From Linanthus parryae (Eukaryota > Streptophyta > Magnoliopsida > Ericales > Polemoniaceae), in the NCBI GenBank assembly GCA_023055425.1, contig JALGPY010000005.1, positions 82,563,495-82,627,494 of the forward strand: a stretch of 64,000 bases of DNA. Direction: 5' to 3'. The notes beneath the pieces are model-generated. The model saw only the letters and a program-made list of their open reading frames with translations. It made no database searches and was not told the DNA's origin. The stretch's first letter is position 1. Each line of letters starts with the position of its first letter. The position numbers and the translations under genes were made by a program. Shown here piece by piece: positions 44,012 through 55,469 of this stretch.

Positions 44012-44170
44012 ACAGGTCGTAGAGCAAAACATGATTTTATGTGTTACGATTTCAGTTTATACACCGTATTATTGTTTATTACGCGAAAACTGAAAATAAT
44101 TGGCATATTAGATGCAAATTGAATTTTATTCAATATAAACACGATCTAATTTAAAATTTGATGTTAGAAT
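44012..44170 (+). other. Copia leader fragment after LTR B
   Basis: Its wording (CACAGGTCGT, GAAAACTG, ATGCAAATTGAATTTTATTC) matches the leader beside the PBS of the 28.4-36.6 kb element, so both belong to one family. It stops at 44170 where LTR C starts; all coding sequence is gone. Confidence 0.7.
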
Positions 44171-45601
44171 TGTAGGGTTTTGATTCATGGATCGCGCAAC
44201 GGAAGCATAATCAAACATAAAACCATGCAAAACCCTCCAAGGATCACAAGTCTAGATGCATAACGATAGTAAAGGTTAGAAATCATAAACACACATTTGG
44301 GTTCTCCTTGATGACTTCAAACGCGAATAATGTCACGTTCTCTATAGTTGATCCACGCCTAGAGTTGATCCTAGATCTCCCAAACTCCTTGGTGCTAGCC
44401 CGGAATAGGAAGAGGAAGAACGAATCACGCAAAACGAGACAAAAAGAGGCACTCTGCCTCTTTTGGCCGACGGGGACGAGGGCGGAGGCAAGGGGCGGTG
44501 TCGGGCCCTCCTTGTTGCTTGCTCTCTCTCCTTTTTTCTCTCCCACTCTTGTTATGTTCACTAATGAGCATAAGTTATGAGGAAGGAAGGAAGGAGGGTC
44601 CTTTATATAGTCCAACAAATCCTTGTTAACTACCTAAAGGACTTATTCTAGTCCAACTAGAATTCAATTTAGTCCCTTCCTTGCAAATTAGTCCCTACTA
44701 AGTTTGCAAGGGTTTGCAAAGTGATCCTTCTAATTAATTAATCCAAATAATTAATTCCCAAATCTAGTTCAACTCTATATAGCGTGTGACCCCATAGGTT
44801 CTATCTAGTTGGTAGCAACTATTTGCTAATATGGAGCGGTCTCTAGCAAAACATCCATTCTAGCCAACTAATAAAATAGTCATCTTGACAACCTTTGTAC
44901 AAGTAATTGTCTCATCCCTTTGCCTTCATATCCGGATTGGACACGAGACATACAAGTCACACTCGTATATCCAATCCATAGTTTCTCGATCCATGGAATA
45001 GCCTTATTCGTGCAAATAACATCAATATCCAATATTGATTTATTTGAGTCTGGCCAGACATTCTATAAGCACTATCCCTTGAGTGGCCTAGGATATTTGC
45101 TCCCGTTATGTGGGAGGGGCAAATCCTCTCTACGTCCACTACGATCTCTAAGCTTGCTTCTCATTGTATCCAGTACACGCCTTTATAACTACCCAGTTAC
45201 GGTGTAGCGTTTAACGCTTCCAAGATCACAATGATCCACAACTAGAATATCTAGTTACTTCAAGTCTAAGGATGACAATACCATTGCACCGCGAGAAGCG
45301 CTTGTGACTCAACATAACGTGTATGTAGCCTTCTCGGAGATGGGTCAATCCAGTGCAACATTCCGTAATGCACACCTATGTGTTGGATCGTAAGATCTCC
45401 ATATCAATCCAACCCCATACTAGTCTATAGATGATTGTCCCAATTAATCATTATACTTGTCTAGGGATATTTAAGATAAACAACACAATTGTAAATCTAA
45501 GGACTTCATTATATTAAATATCCAATAAATAATAAATGAATTTTCTAGCCATATACAAATTCATACTAAACTAGATTGCCTCTAGGGCATCTATTCCAAC
45601 A
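44171..45601 (-). repeat. Copia 3' LTR (LTR C)
   Basis: 1431 bp. The minus strand starts TGTTGGAATAGATGCCC at 45601 after a PPT (GTGGGAGAC at 45602-45610) and ends CATCAAAACCCTACA. It is the 3' LTR of the element whose RNase H follows at 45616-46269. Confidence 0.88.
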
Positions 45602-45615
45602 GTCTCCCACTTGCA

Positions 45616-46269
45616 CTAGAGCCAATCTGGCGCATCTCGTATGCCCATACTCCTAGTGTTCCCTTCATGCTTCCACTGCGTGAGAGGCTTCGTAAGCGGG
45701 TCTGACAGATTATCATCTGTAGGAATCTTGCATATCCGAACGTCTCCTCTATCAATAATATCTCGAATCAGATGAAACTTCCAGAGCACGTGTTTGGACT
45801 TCTGGTGTGATCTTGGTTCCTTTGATTGCGCGATCGCCCCAGTGTTGTCACAGAACAACTCCACTGGATCCGCAATGCTAGGGACCACACCAAGTTCAGA
45901 AACAAACTTTCTGATCCAAACAGCCTCCTTTGCTGCGCCATTTGCAGCAATGTACTCAGCCTCTGTTGTAGAATCAGCTACCGTCTCTTGCTTGGAACTC
46001 TTCCAGCTCACCGCTGCTCCATTCAGGCAAAACACATATCCCGATTGTGATCTAAAGTCATCTCTGTCGGTTTGGAAGCTTGCATCAGTATAACCCCTTA
46101 CACGCAACTCTTCCTCACCGCCAAATATCAAGAAAGCATCCTTAGTTCTTCTCAAGTACTTTAGGATGTTCTTGACAGCAATCCAGTGACTCTCACCCGG
46201 ATTGGATTGGTATCTGCTTGTCATACTCAAGGCATATGACACATCTGGTCTAGTACATAACATGGCGTA
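45616..46269 (-). pseudogene. Copia RNase H, open frame, upstream part cut off
   Basis: About 215 codons are open without a stop: YAMLCTRPDVSYALSMTSRY, WIAVKNILKYLRRTKD, VRGYTDASFQTDRDDFRSQ, SGYVFCLNGAAVSWKSSKQ, DSTTEAEYIAANGAAKEAVW, ELFCDNTGAIAQSKEPRSH and DNLSDPLTKPLTQW. The catalytic D, E and D positions (TDAS, AEY, CDN) are present. The type resembles Angela/TAR copia. At 46269 the coding sequence is cut by an Athila-like LTR end, so RT is missing; the domain alone looks recently functional. Confidence 0.88.
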
Positions 46270-46743
46270 TGACACGTTCCAACCGCAAGTGTACGGCTGT
46301 CGCATGTAGTAATATCCGGTAATCCGGGTTTTTCGAACCCAAGGGACTTGTCGTGAGTCAATTAGTATTATTAACTTTATGTGGGCAAGTAGTAGAGATT
46401 GTTTGACTAATCTAAGAAAGTAAATAACAAGCTAATTATTAAAATTGAGATTAATAAGAGGGATAAGTATCAGGATATCTCTTCGGGTTCACTAGGGATT
46501 TACACCACTTATGATTTATGTTCTAGTAACACGAATGTACTCTACTTAGCCAAACAAGCACCTTTACCCTGAAGATTCCTCAACCAAAGCCTATAGTTAA
46601 ACACTCGTACCTGATTCCTCTAGCCTACTCAAGTTTAACTACGCATTATGTTCTCTTGATCTACTCTTAGTTCTTAGCCAACTAGCAAGATTCCTCAACC
46701 CTAGATACAGCTAGTGCATGATTCAAGTTCTAGCAACGAATCT
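46270..46743 (-). repeat. Athila-like LTR, 3'-end part
   Basis: The plus strand starts TGACACGTTCCAACCGCAAG, as the solo LTR at 5380 (TGACACGCTCCAACCGCAAG), and shares the TCGAACCCAAG segment. It runs for 474 bases, then gives way to SIRE-like protease sequence. The other end of the LTR lies at 48365-48813. Confidence 0.85.
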
Positions 46744-48364
46744 AACAGCTGGGTAAGGCAGTGATTGGTGTTTGCAGGTTGTCACCAAGAACAAAGAACA
46801 AAAATAGTTTATGGATAGTGGTTGCTCAAGACACGTGATTGGAATGCGATCTTTATTCTCATAATTGAAAGAGCAATATGAAGGTTCAATCACACTTGGT
46901 GGAAAAGGAAAATGCAACATTCTTGGTATTGGAAAAGTTGGTATTGGTCTGAAAACTCTATTTCTGATGTATATCTAGTTGATGGTTTGAAATTTAACTT
47001 TCTTAGTGTATCTAAGCTTTGTGATAAAGGTAATAAGGTTATTTTCGACAAAGAGAAATGTGTGGTGCAAGAGGAGAAATCTGGAAATTGCATCCCTACT
47101 GCCTCTAGGCCAACAATGTCTATACTTTTGAAACTAAAAAAGTTGCAGAAGAAAATCATAAGTGTCTCAAGGCCTTGAAAGAAGATTCAAAGATTTGGCA
47201 CAGGAAGTTCAGAAAAATTAGCTTGCACACTTTGAATAAACTAGTCCTGAATCTTAGTAAGAGGATTACCCTCTATCAAGTTCAAAGATGAAGAAGTTTG
47301 CAAAGCATGTGCTCAAGGCAAGCAAACTAGAAGCTCCTTCATACCAAAGAACTTTGTATGTATCTCTAGACCCATTGAACTACTAAATATGGATCTATGT
47401 GGTCCTATGTAGACTCCTACTCCAAAGGGTAAGAAGTATATGCTTGTTATTGTAGATGATTTATCTAGATAACTTTGTTATGTTTCTTAAAGAAAAATCT
47501 GAAGCTCTATTTGAATTTTCAAAGCTTTGTAGAGAACTTCAAACATTGAAAATCCTACCTATTGATTCAATCATAAGTTACCATGGTAGAGAGTTTGATC
47601 AGCTAGAATTTTATATTTTCTGTTCTAAGCATGGTATCTCTCACAACTTCTCTGCACCTAGAACTCCTCAACCTAATGGAGTTGTTGAATAGTAGAACAG
47701 GACTCCTTAAGACATGTCAATAACAATGCTTCTTGAAAAACAAGTTACAAAAATATTATTGGGCAGAAGCTGTGAATACAGCAAACTATATTCTGAACAG
47801 GTGCTTGATCAGACCTATCTTGAAGAAGACTCCCTATGAGCTATTCAAAGGAAGAATGCCAAACATTTATTTCTTCAGACCTTTTGGTTGTACCTGTTTC
47901 ATCCACAATAATGGTGAAGAGAATTTTTGTAAGTTTGATGCAAGTGATGAAGGTATTTTTGTTAGCTATTCAAAGACAATGAAAGCCTATAGTTATTATA
48001 ATAAGAGAACCATGCTTGTAGAAGAAAGTATTCATGTTATTTTTGATGAAAGCTATGATGGTTCTTTGAGTGATGGTTTTGCAGATCTTAAACTGTACAA
48101 GCATGATTCAGATACTAAAGAAGAATTCTCAAAAGGTTCCAAGGATATCTCACAGGAACAAAGAAGGCCTTTTCAAGGCCTTGAAACTAAGTTTCAAAAC
48201 CGTGAAATAGAACCTCTAGAAAATACAGCAGATCAAGCCACTACTTCAAGTTCTCAGAGACTCGAGAAACAACCGGAAGAGCCTGAACCTTTGTCACCTA
48301 GAAAGGGATTCAAATCTCTGTCATCTCATCCTAATGATAACATTTTTTCTAATCCAACAACTAG
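46744..48364 (+). pseudogene. Older SIRE-like copia: protease end to integrase and linker
   Basis: It parallels 55800-57400 of the full-length element. Seen are the protease site MDSGCSRHVIG (DSG at 46814-46822), YLVDGLKFNFLSVSKL in pieces, the zinc-finger H/C region (CKACAQGKQ-like at 47306-47335), integrase core (DLCGPM-like at 47394, PRTPQPNGVVE with the Glu), AVNTANYILNRCLIRPILKK, PYELFKGRMPNIYFFRPFGC, and a linker with QGLE repeats. Stops and shifts are frequent. RT that should follow is absent: the sequence enters an Athila-like LTR part at 48365. Confidence 0.85.
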
Positions 48365-48813
48365 TATTTCCTTCTAATCCCAGGACTAGAAAAATCATGT
48401 TCCTACGACCAGCTTCTGATCATGCGACTAGACCCCATGGTCGTGAGTTACAGTTAGTTTCTCAAGTTTCTGGTCGCAGGACTAGAAAATCCTTGTCCCG
48501 CGACCTCATGGGTATTTTTTTTTCTTTCTTCTTTCTCAGGCTCCCGCATATGTTCTGAGGTTCGTTTCTCCTCTGCTCTTGATCCATGAGCTCAATTTCA
48601 TGTCAAACACAGCACGAAAAAACCCCGTGCGATCAAAAGTGACAAGATAAATGTGAATAATGCGAGAAACGCCCGAATTTATCAAATAAGCAAAAATAGC
48701 TCAACTACTCACATACTTCACAATAATAGTTTATTTCTAACATATTCTACTTGGAAATCCAACAAAACGATAGCAAATCGTGCGAGAATTATAACTCTAA
48801 TATGGAGTTATCA
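48365..48813 (-). repeat. Athila-like LTR, 5'-start part
   Basis: On the minus strand it starts TGATAACTCCATATTAG at 48813 and includes the AAAACCCCGTGCGATC and GCGAGAAACGCCCG segments seen in the solo LTR (6730-6840). With 46270-46743 it makes up an LTR lacking its middle 480 bases. No clean target duplication (GCGTA before, ACCTT after). Confidence 0.75.
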
Positions 48814-50514
48814 ACCTTTCAAAGTTTCGATCATGTTAAAACTTGATATTCTCAATGAGATCAATTGTCATTTCAACCTCTTCTCTTATCCGGTGGCTTT
48901 CCTCCAATACAATTTTTCTCTTTTTAAACAACGTGACATAAGGGGAACCATTTGTGAGAAGTCACTCCTCAAACAAACATCTGCATCAGAGATGAAAATT
49001 GGATCTTTATCATAGGGCTATGGCACTCCTGTCAAAGAGCTGGTTACCTCTTCCTCTTCATACAGTTGTTTGCGAAACGGTTCAAGTATAAGGGATTTTG
49101 GGTAAGGGACTTTGATGGAGTGTTAGGAACGGAATCATTGTGACAGATTTTGAAACGAAGTTCAGAGATTAAATTAAGGTAAGAAACTAGTCTCTATTAT
49201 TTCTTATTCTTGATAGAACTTGCAGTAGGGAGAGTTGATTGTTGGCCATAGCATTAACCTACGTAGGTGAGACAGCTTGGGGAAGTTGAACTGTTGCTTC
49301 AATGTTAACGGGTATTAGAGATGGTTAGTTGTTTATAGGTTCACTATGAGGAATCTTTGCTTGTGGTGGTAGAGACGGTTAGTGGCTTCATAGTTTCATC
49401 ATGGGGTAGTATGGGAAATTCTAACAGTTGGTTCAGTGTTTATAGGTTCACTCATCTTTCTGGCATCATGAATGCGACTTTTCTTGTTGGATGTTCCTTG
49501 TTGTGTGTCATACATTATTTATTTTTTCTTATATCCCTGAATATTTTTATAATATTCAACTTTTACATATAAATTCAGTTATTAGGAGATGAAACTCAAA
49601 CTAGATTACCAAGACAAGGTGTCCAAAGTGCATTTTAGTTTCCAAATTATCTCTTCATGTATAATTTTCTTGTTATGGTGTTAATTGTTTTTCCTTTTTT
49701 ATTGTAGAAACAAATGGTGAAGATGACGGCGGATTCCAGCTCTCATGCTGCAGGTCATCAATGACCGTTCTTTTTATTCCAAATCGACAGTCTTAGCCAA
49801 TTTCTTAGGTACCATGTGGTAAATACATCGGTTAGAACAATGCTATGGGTTTATTTTGAAACTATCAACAACAACTAAAACGATGTTGTGGAATATTTTA
49901 AAATTATGGGTTTTGCCTATGTTTTTGGCTACTAATGCGTTATGTATTATTTTTGTACTTTAACGATCCATGAGACAATATTGTGTTATTATGGGTTTTG
50001 CCATGTTTGGCTCAGTAGTGTAACAGCATTGGATTCGATGTTTGTGGATTTTGCATGTTCCCCTAGGTAGTTTATTTGTGTTATGTATGAGTGATCAAAA
50101 AGAGATCACAAACGAGTTCATTTGTGTATGAACCTGTAATTTTGTTATGCGTGAGTTATAAAAAAAGTATCACCAACAACTTATTTGTTTAGGCATACAA
50201 ATATTTGAAATAGGAAACTACAAAAGTATTTGTCTATAAAGAAGACATAATATAAACCTAATGAGCATGTTAGTAAGCCAAAGGTATATCACGGCGAGCA
50301 AGTTATTATTTTAAGGACTTTACCAAAACAAAAATTGATGCGTTAATAAAAATATACAACTGCAAAATCGTCGACTTAAATGAGATTATCGTGATAAAGT
50401 TCGTGAAAAGGAGTTGCAATCTAGTTGGCGTAGGTCAAGCGACGAATAATTAGAGTCGAATAATCGTTAGAAAAGGTTTAAACCCCGTAAAACTATAGCC
50501 GGCAAAGTTCTCTT
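48814..50514. other. Unassigned 1.7 kb between two parts of the older SIRE copy
   Basis: No family is recognised on either strand. Short open frames have no motif. The minus strand at 48980-48840 shows a protein-like run (SDADVCLRSDFSQMVPLMS) that I cannot place. No LTR, inverted ends or tRNA sites are visible. Confidence 0.4.
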
Positions 50515-51390
50515 GTGCAACGAATTCTCAAGACTTATGAGCAGGGAATTTGAAATGAGCTTGATGGGAGAATTGAACTTCTTTCTTGGACTTCAAATTC
50601 ATCAAATGAAGAAGGGCATATTTGTACATCAAAGCAATTACACTAGAGACTTGCTAAGCAAATACAATATGGGTCAATCCAAATAGATCAAGACCCAGAT
50701 GAGTTCTACATTATCCCTAGACAATGATGAATCTGTTAAGACTGTGAATGTGAAAGAATATAGAGGTATGATTGGATCATTACTATATCTCACAACTAGC
50801 AGACCAAATATTGTGTTTAGAGTATGTATGTGTGCTAGATTTCAAGCTGATCCTAAAGAATCACACTTTACTACACTTAAGAGAATATTCAGATATCTCA
50901 ATGGTACCAAAGACTTAGGGTTTTGGTATCATAAACAATGTAACTTCTCTTTGAGTGGCTATTGAGATGCTGATTTTGCTGGATATAAAGTTGATAGAAA
51001 GAGTACATCAAGATGCTGTCAATTTCTTGTATCATCTTTAATCAGCTGGCATTCCAAGAACCAAAACTCAATTGCAATATCAACAACAGAAGCTGAATGC
51101 ATAGCTGCTGGAGCTTGCTGTTCACAGGTGTTCTGCATTGCACAACAAATGAGAGATATTGGATTGGATTTCAGAGATATACCTATCAAGTGTGACAATA
51201 CAAGTGCAATATCATTTACAAAGAATCCAGTTCAGCATTCAAGAACAAAGCATATTGATTTCAGACATCACTTCATCAAAGATCATGCTATAAAAGTTTA
51301 TATTATTCTTGAATTTGCTTCTACTAACATGAAACTTGCAGATATCTTCACTAAACCATTGCCAAATGAAGATTCTCAACAATAAGATTG
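50515..51390 (+). pseudogene. Older SIRE-like copia: RT end and RNase H
   Basis: It begins inside RT ([20 protein letters not shown], then GLQIHQMKKGIFVHQ), then VKEYRGMIGSLLYLTTSRPN, CARFQADPKESHFTTLKR, a stop at 50963, DADFAGYKVDRKSTSRCCQF, ISWHSKNQNSIAIS, TTEAECIAAGACCSQVF, CDNTSAISFTKNPVQHSRTK and ADIFTKPLPNE. The SIRE-type wording matches 58110-59000 of the full-length copy. The RT catalytic part is lost with the rearranged segment. Confidence 0.88.
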
Positions 51391-52386
51391 GAGTTAGGCA
51401 TGCTAAACAAAGATGCATTGGTTTAGGTGGAGCATCAGGTAAGTAATGTAAGATTTTATGTGGTTCAAAGGTTCGAACTGATTTACACAGCCTTGAAAAT
51501 CTTTTCAAACCTTTGAGTATATGTGTTTCAGGAAAACGGCTTTTCAGGGCCTTGAAATGCTTTTCAAAGCCTTGAAAATAAGTCTGCGTAATTACTATTC
51601 AATAAACTCTAGATAATTCAATATTGGGTGCTATCTTTGTAGATATTTGCTCAATTTTATCTCTCATTTTTCAAAAATTCCGTTTTAGCCAAATAGAGTA
51701 TTATATTATTTCTTTCCAACGGCATGAAAGATTTTGAATAATATCTGATAACTCAGGATCTTTTAAGACCAGAAAATATTTTAGTTACCTTTTCAAATTC
51801 AAACTCTTCACTATTTATCTTCTTCTCTCCTTCTCTCTTTCGTATCTACCCTACCTCTCTCTTCTTCTCCCAAACCCTAATGAGCACAAAAAGAACCTCT
51901 GACAGATTAAAGATGGCTGGTGTTCAAAGACTGGTGCAGAGAAGAAAAGAAAGACAATTAGGGAAGAGGTTCAAACCATCACTGGGGATTCAATTTTAAA
52001 GACTCATACTGCAGAAGAAATGGATCCTCCTCCTCCCAAAAAGAAAGAAAAGAAGGATCGTACCCAAGTTTCAAGCAAAAAGAAGATGACATTGGAGACT
52101 ACTCAAGAGAAATAGAAAGGGATTCAGATTGGAAGCCCTAAGAATACAAAAAAGAAGGTTGACACAACAGGAAAGGGAAAAGAAAATATTTAAATTCAGG
52201 ATTAGGATTCATAATCAAATTCAAGCTCCTATGGAATTTATTCTGTATCAAGAAAGGAAACTGAGTCAGAATCTAGCTTGAAAATTGGGAGAAAAGGTCA
52301 TCATAAAGTTTCTTCAGAACTGAATAAAAAGGTGTTTATAAAGAAGAAACTGAGACATGGAAGAGAGGCCTTAGAAGGATTAGCCT
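51391..52386 (+). pseudogene. Older SIRE-like copia: 3' leader and start of ORF3
   Basis: After RNase H there is a 490-base non-coding part with TCAAGGCCTTGA-like motifs, then a CT-rich leader and CAAACCCTA directly before ATGAGCACAAAAAGAACC at 51880. The protein start (MSTKRTSDRLKMAGVQRLVQ) is basic and soon meets stops. It parallels ORF3 of the full-length copy. It is interrupted at 52386 by insertion of that copy and resumes at 62010. Confidence 0.7.
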
Positions 52387-53887
52387 TGTTGAGTCAAGAT
52401 CCCTGAATGTGCTTTTGTTGGTACTTGTTTTGAGTGATGAAAGACAAAAGGCTAAGACATGATCAATAAAGCATTCCAGTTATCTCAAGGCCTTGAGATT
52501 GACTGAACTTCAAAGCCTTGAGTTATCTTATCCTGCTACATGTTCTAACATTTCTGTGTTGCAGAATTGGATATCTGATTATGCAAATCAGTGGTTTACT
52601 GCATATAATTTTGGATTATACTATTTATATATCTAATTGCAGATGACCATAAACAGGAAGAATCAAAGTTATCTGGGTTTAACATTAAAATTCTGTGAAG
52701 CAGGTTCAGAGCTCCAAGGCCTTGAGATGTGCCTTGAACTGCTGACAGTTTTTACAGAACTTAGTTGATTCTTTCTTGTAGGTTATGATTCTTAGTATTG
52801 TGATTATTTGCTCACTTATAAGTGTCTTCTACTTGTTTTTCATGATTCATATGTTTTAGAAGATATACAGGTTATTATTCTAAGTTTGTTAAACAGTTTT
52901 ATCAGAAACTGTATAACCAAACAATCTTAGTACTGTTAGCTTTCTGGATTTTGTTGTTGCAGTGTTTCAATGCTGTTGCAGGGTTGCTAAACGTGCAGGA
53001 GGAATCTCAAAAAACTCCAAAGGATATCCACTTGAAGCTGTTTTAATTTCAATTGAAAACAGAAGGAGGATTTGTAGGAACTGAGATCCTAAAATCTCTC
53101 AATCAGTTGCAGCTGTGGATAAAAGAGACTGGTTTGAATGTTGAAGAAAAGAGCGGCTTGCAGAATACTCTGAGAGGTGTGACAAAATCGTGGGAGATCA
53201 TTCATTCAAACACACAATCATTCGAGCTTCATTCTAGATATCAAAAGATCAAATAAATCCAGTTTTCCAAAAGAACACTTCCAGGCTTCAACAGCTTATC
53301 TTCATACTATGTTCTTCATTTGTACTTCTATCTGTGTATCTCTAGATTATCTTAAACCTCACTTAACCTAGTGGTTGGTTGTTCAAGTGAACAACAAGAG
53401 GTTCTTGTTAGCTCAACAGTTAGTAGATGGAACTAGATAGGTTTGGAACCACGAGCTGTATAGGTGTAAGGGAAATCACTTAGGCTTGAAGATCTAGGGC
53501 TGTTTCTGTGTGAGTAATAAGAAGTGTTTGCCCAATCCTGGTGGGATTAGATCCCTCAGGCAGAGATTAGGTCCATTGGGACTGAAATCTGTAAATTTCT
53601 TTGTGTTCTTTAATTTTCTGTTTGATTATTATCTGCTGTACACAAATCAAATCAAACTAGGCTTTAAAAGCTATTTAGAATTGTTCACAGCTCAAGGCCT
53701 TGAAGCTTACTATTTTGCCTTTGTAAGTTTCAGACAGTTTTCTAAAATCTCAAGGCCTTGTGATTTGAGTTTCACACAAAGTCTTTCTGTTAAACTTTAA
53801 GTTTTGCAAAAAGTTTCCATACTCTATTCAACACCCCCCCTTCTAGAGTATTTAGGTCTTGTATTTAGTCTACATTACACACTTTCA
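52387..53887 (+). repeat. 5' LTR of SIRE-like element
   Basis: 1501 bp from TGTTGAG to TTTCA. It contains a poly-C run near 53834-53841 and TCAAGGCCTTGA palindromes at 52485 and 53692. The 3' partner lacks about 1.1 kb of the middle. Confidence 0.92.
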
Positions 53888-53889
53888 AT

Positions 53890-53902
53890 TGGTATCAGAT
53901 CC
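53890..53902 (+). other. Primer binding site, methionine tRNA-like
   Basis: TGGTATCAGATCC lies two bases after the LTR and differs by one base from TGGTATCAGAGCC. Confidence 0.88.
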
Positions 53903-53938
53903 TGTGTCACTGTTTTTAAATCTAACAATCTGGTGACT

Positions 53939-55469
53939 ATGAGTAATGTAGGATATGATGGATTCTCACAAGGAAGGGCAACCAACAGACCTCCATTTTT
54001 CTGTGGTGACAACTTCATGCACTGGAAGGAATTGATGAAGATGTTCATCATAGATCAAGACATGGAACTATGGTCAATAGTTCAGAATGGTCCTCATGAG
54101 TACTACACTACAATTGATGGAGTCAGAGATATCAAGTGTGAGGAAGATCTTTCAGTCACTGAACTGGAAAAGGTATCAAAAAATTACAAGGCTATGAATT
54201 TGTTATACTGTGCTTTGAATGCAGATGAGTTCAACAGAGTGTCAAACTGCAAGAGTGCCAAAGAAGTGTGGGATAAACTGGTGGTGACATATGAAGGAAC
54301 CAGCCAGGTTAAGCAGACAAAAATCAACATACTTCTGAGGCAATATGAGTTGTTTAAGATAAATTCAGATGAGAACATCAAGGAAATTTTCAAAAGATTC
54401 ATTGATGTGGTGAAAAACCTGGAGTCATTGGGGAAGAAGTTCTCAAATGAAGAGAAGGTCAGAAAGATTCTGAGAAATTTGCCAAAAGCTGGGAACCAAA
54501 GACAACAGCCATTGAGGAAGCTCAGGACTTGAGTCTTCTTCAGCTAGATGATCTACAAGGAAAGCTGCTCACTCATGAAATGTCTATGAAGGATGTGGAA
54601 GGTGATTTGAGTGAAAATATCAGAAACCTAGCACTTAAGGCAAAAGACAGTGAAAAATATCAAAGCCTTGAGACTGAGGAGGAACCTGATGATGAGGAGG
54701 CTTTAGCATTGATCTCCAAGGCCTAGGCCAGGATTCTCAAAAAGAAAAGAAACTATGTAACAGGGATTACAACAGAGGGAGATCAAGACCCTCAGGCAGC
54801 AAGGATTACAAAGTTAAATCTTCATCACAGTCACATAAAACTAAAGTAATGAATTGTTTTGAGTGTGGTGATGCATATCATTAAGTAAGGGACTGTCCAA
54901 AAAAGAAGAATAATAGGAATTTTCAGAAGAAGGACGGTGACAAAAGAAGGTAGAAATCCATGATGGCATCTTGGAGTGATTCTGATTCATCAAGTGACTC
55001 AGACACAGAAGAAGAGCAAGCAAAATTATGCTTCATGGCAAAGCATAATGAGGAAAGTTCATCAGACAGACACATTGAAGACATGGTAAAAAATTTACTT
55101 GCTAGTCCTTCTAATGTACTTCCTGAAATTCTCAAAAGTATGTTTTTAAATGCGGAAAGTTATAGAAATAAGATGTCTGCTTTAAAGATTAAGATTCATG
55201 AGGAGGTAAAAGAAAACCTGGACCTAGTGTTTTCAAACAATACTGTTGAAGTTTCTAAGACAAAGCTGGAAAAAGACTTCAAGGCCTTGGATAGCAGGTT
55301 CAAAGTCTTGAAGGCAAAGATAAAAGAGGTTGTTGATCAAAACACTCTTTTAACTGAAAGATATGCTGATCTAAAGGCTCATTCTGAGAATTTAGAACAA
55401 CAAATCTGTACTTTGATTGAGAAACTTCAAGAGTCCAATATGGTCCTAGCTAAGTTTACAGGCTCATAA
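53939..55469 (+). pseudogene. SIRE-like Gag with CCHC knuckle and coiled-coil tail
   Basis: The start MSNVGYDGFSQGRATNRPPF at 53939 is chosen as the first ATG after the PBS with Gag wording. The UBN2-type Gag core follows (FFCGDNFMHWKELMKMFIID, SAKEVWDKLVVTYEGTSQVK, NILLRQYELFKI, FKRFIDVVKNLESLGKKFSN). A frameshift near 54490 leads to SLLQLDDLQGKLLTHEMSMK. A knuckle CFECGDAYH-stop-VRDC lies at 54855-54896, with TAA at 54882. Past that an acidic Ser/Asp stretch and a long predicted coiled coil (54960-55469) end at a stop. Gag builds the particle and binds RNA. Confidence 0.88.
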
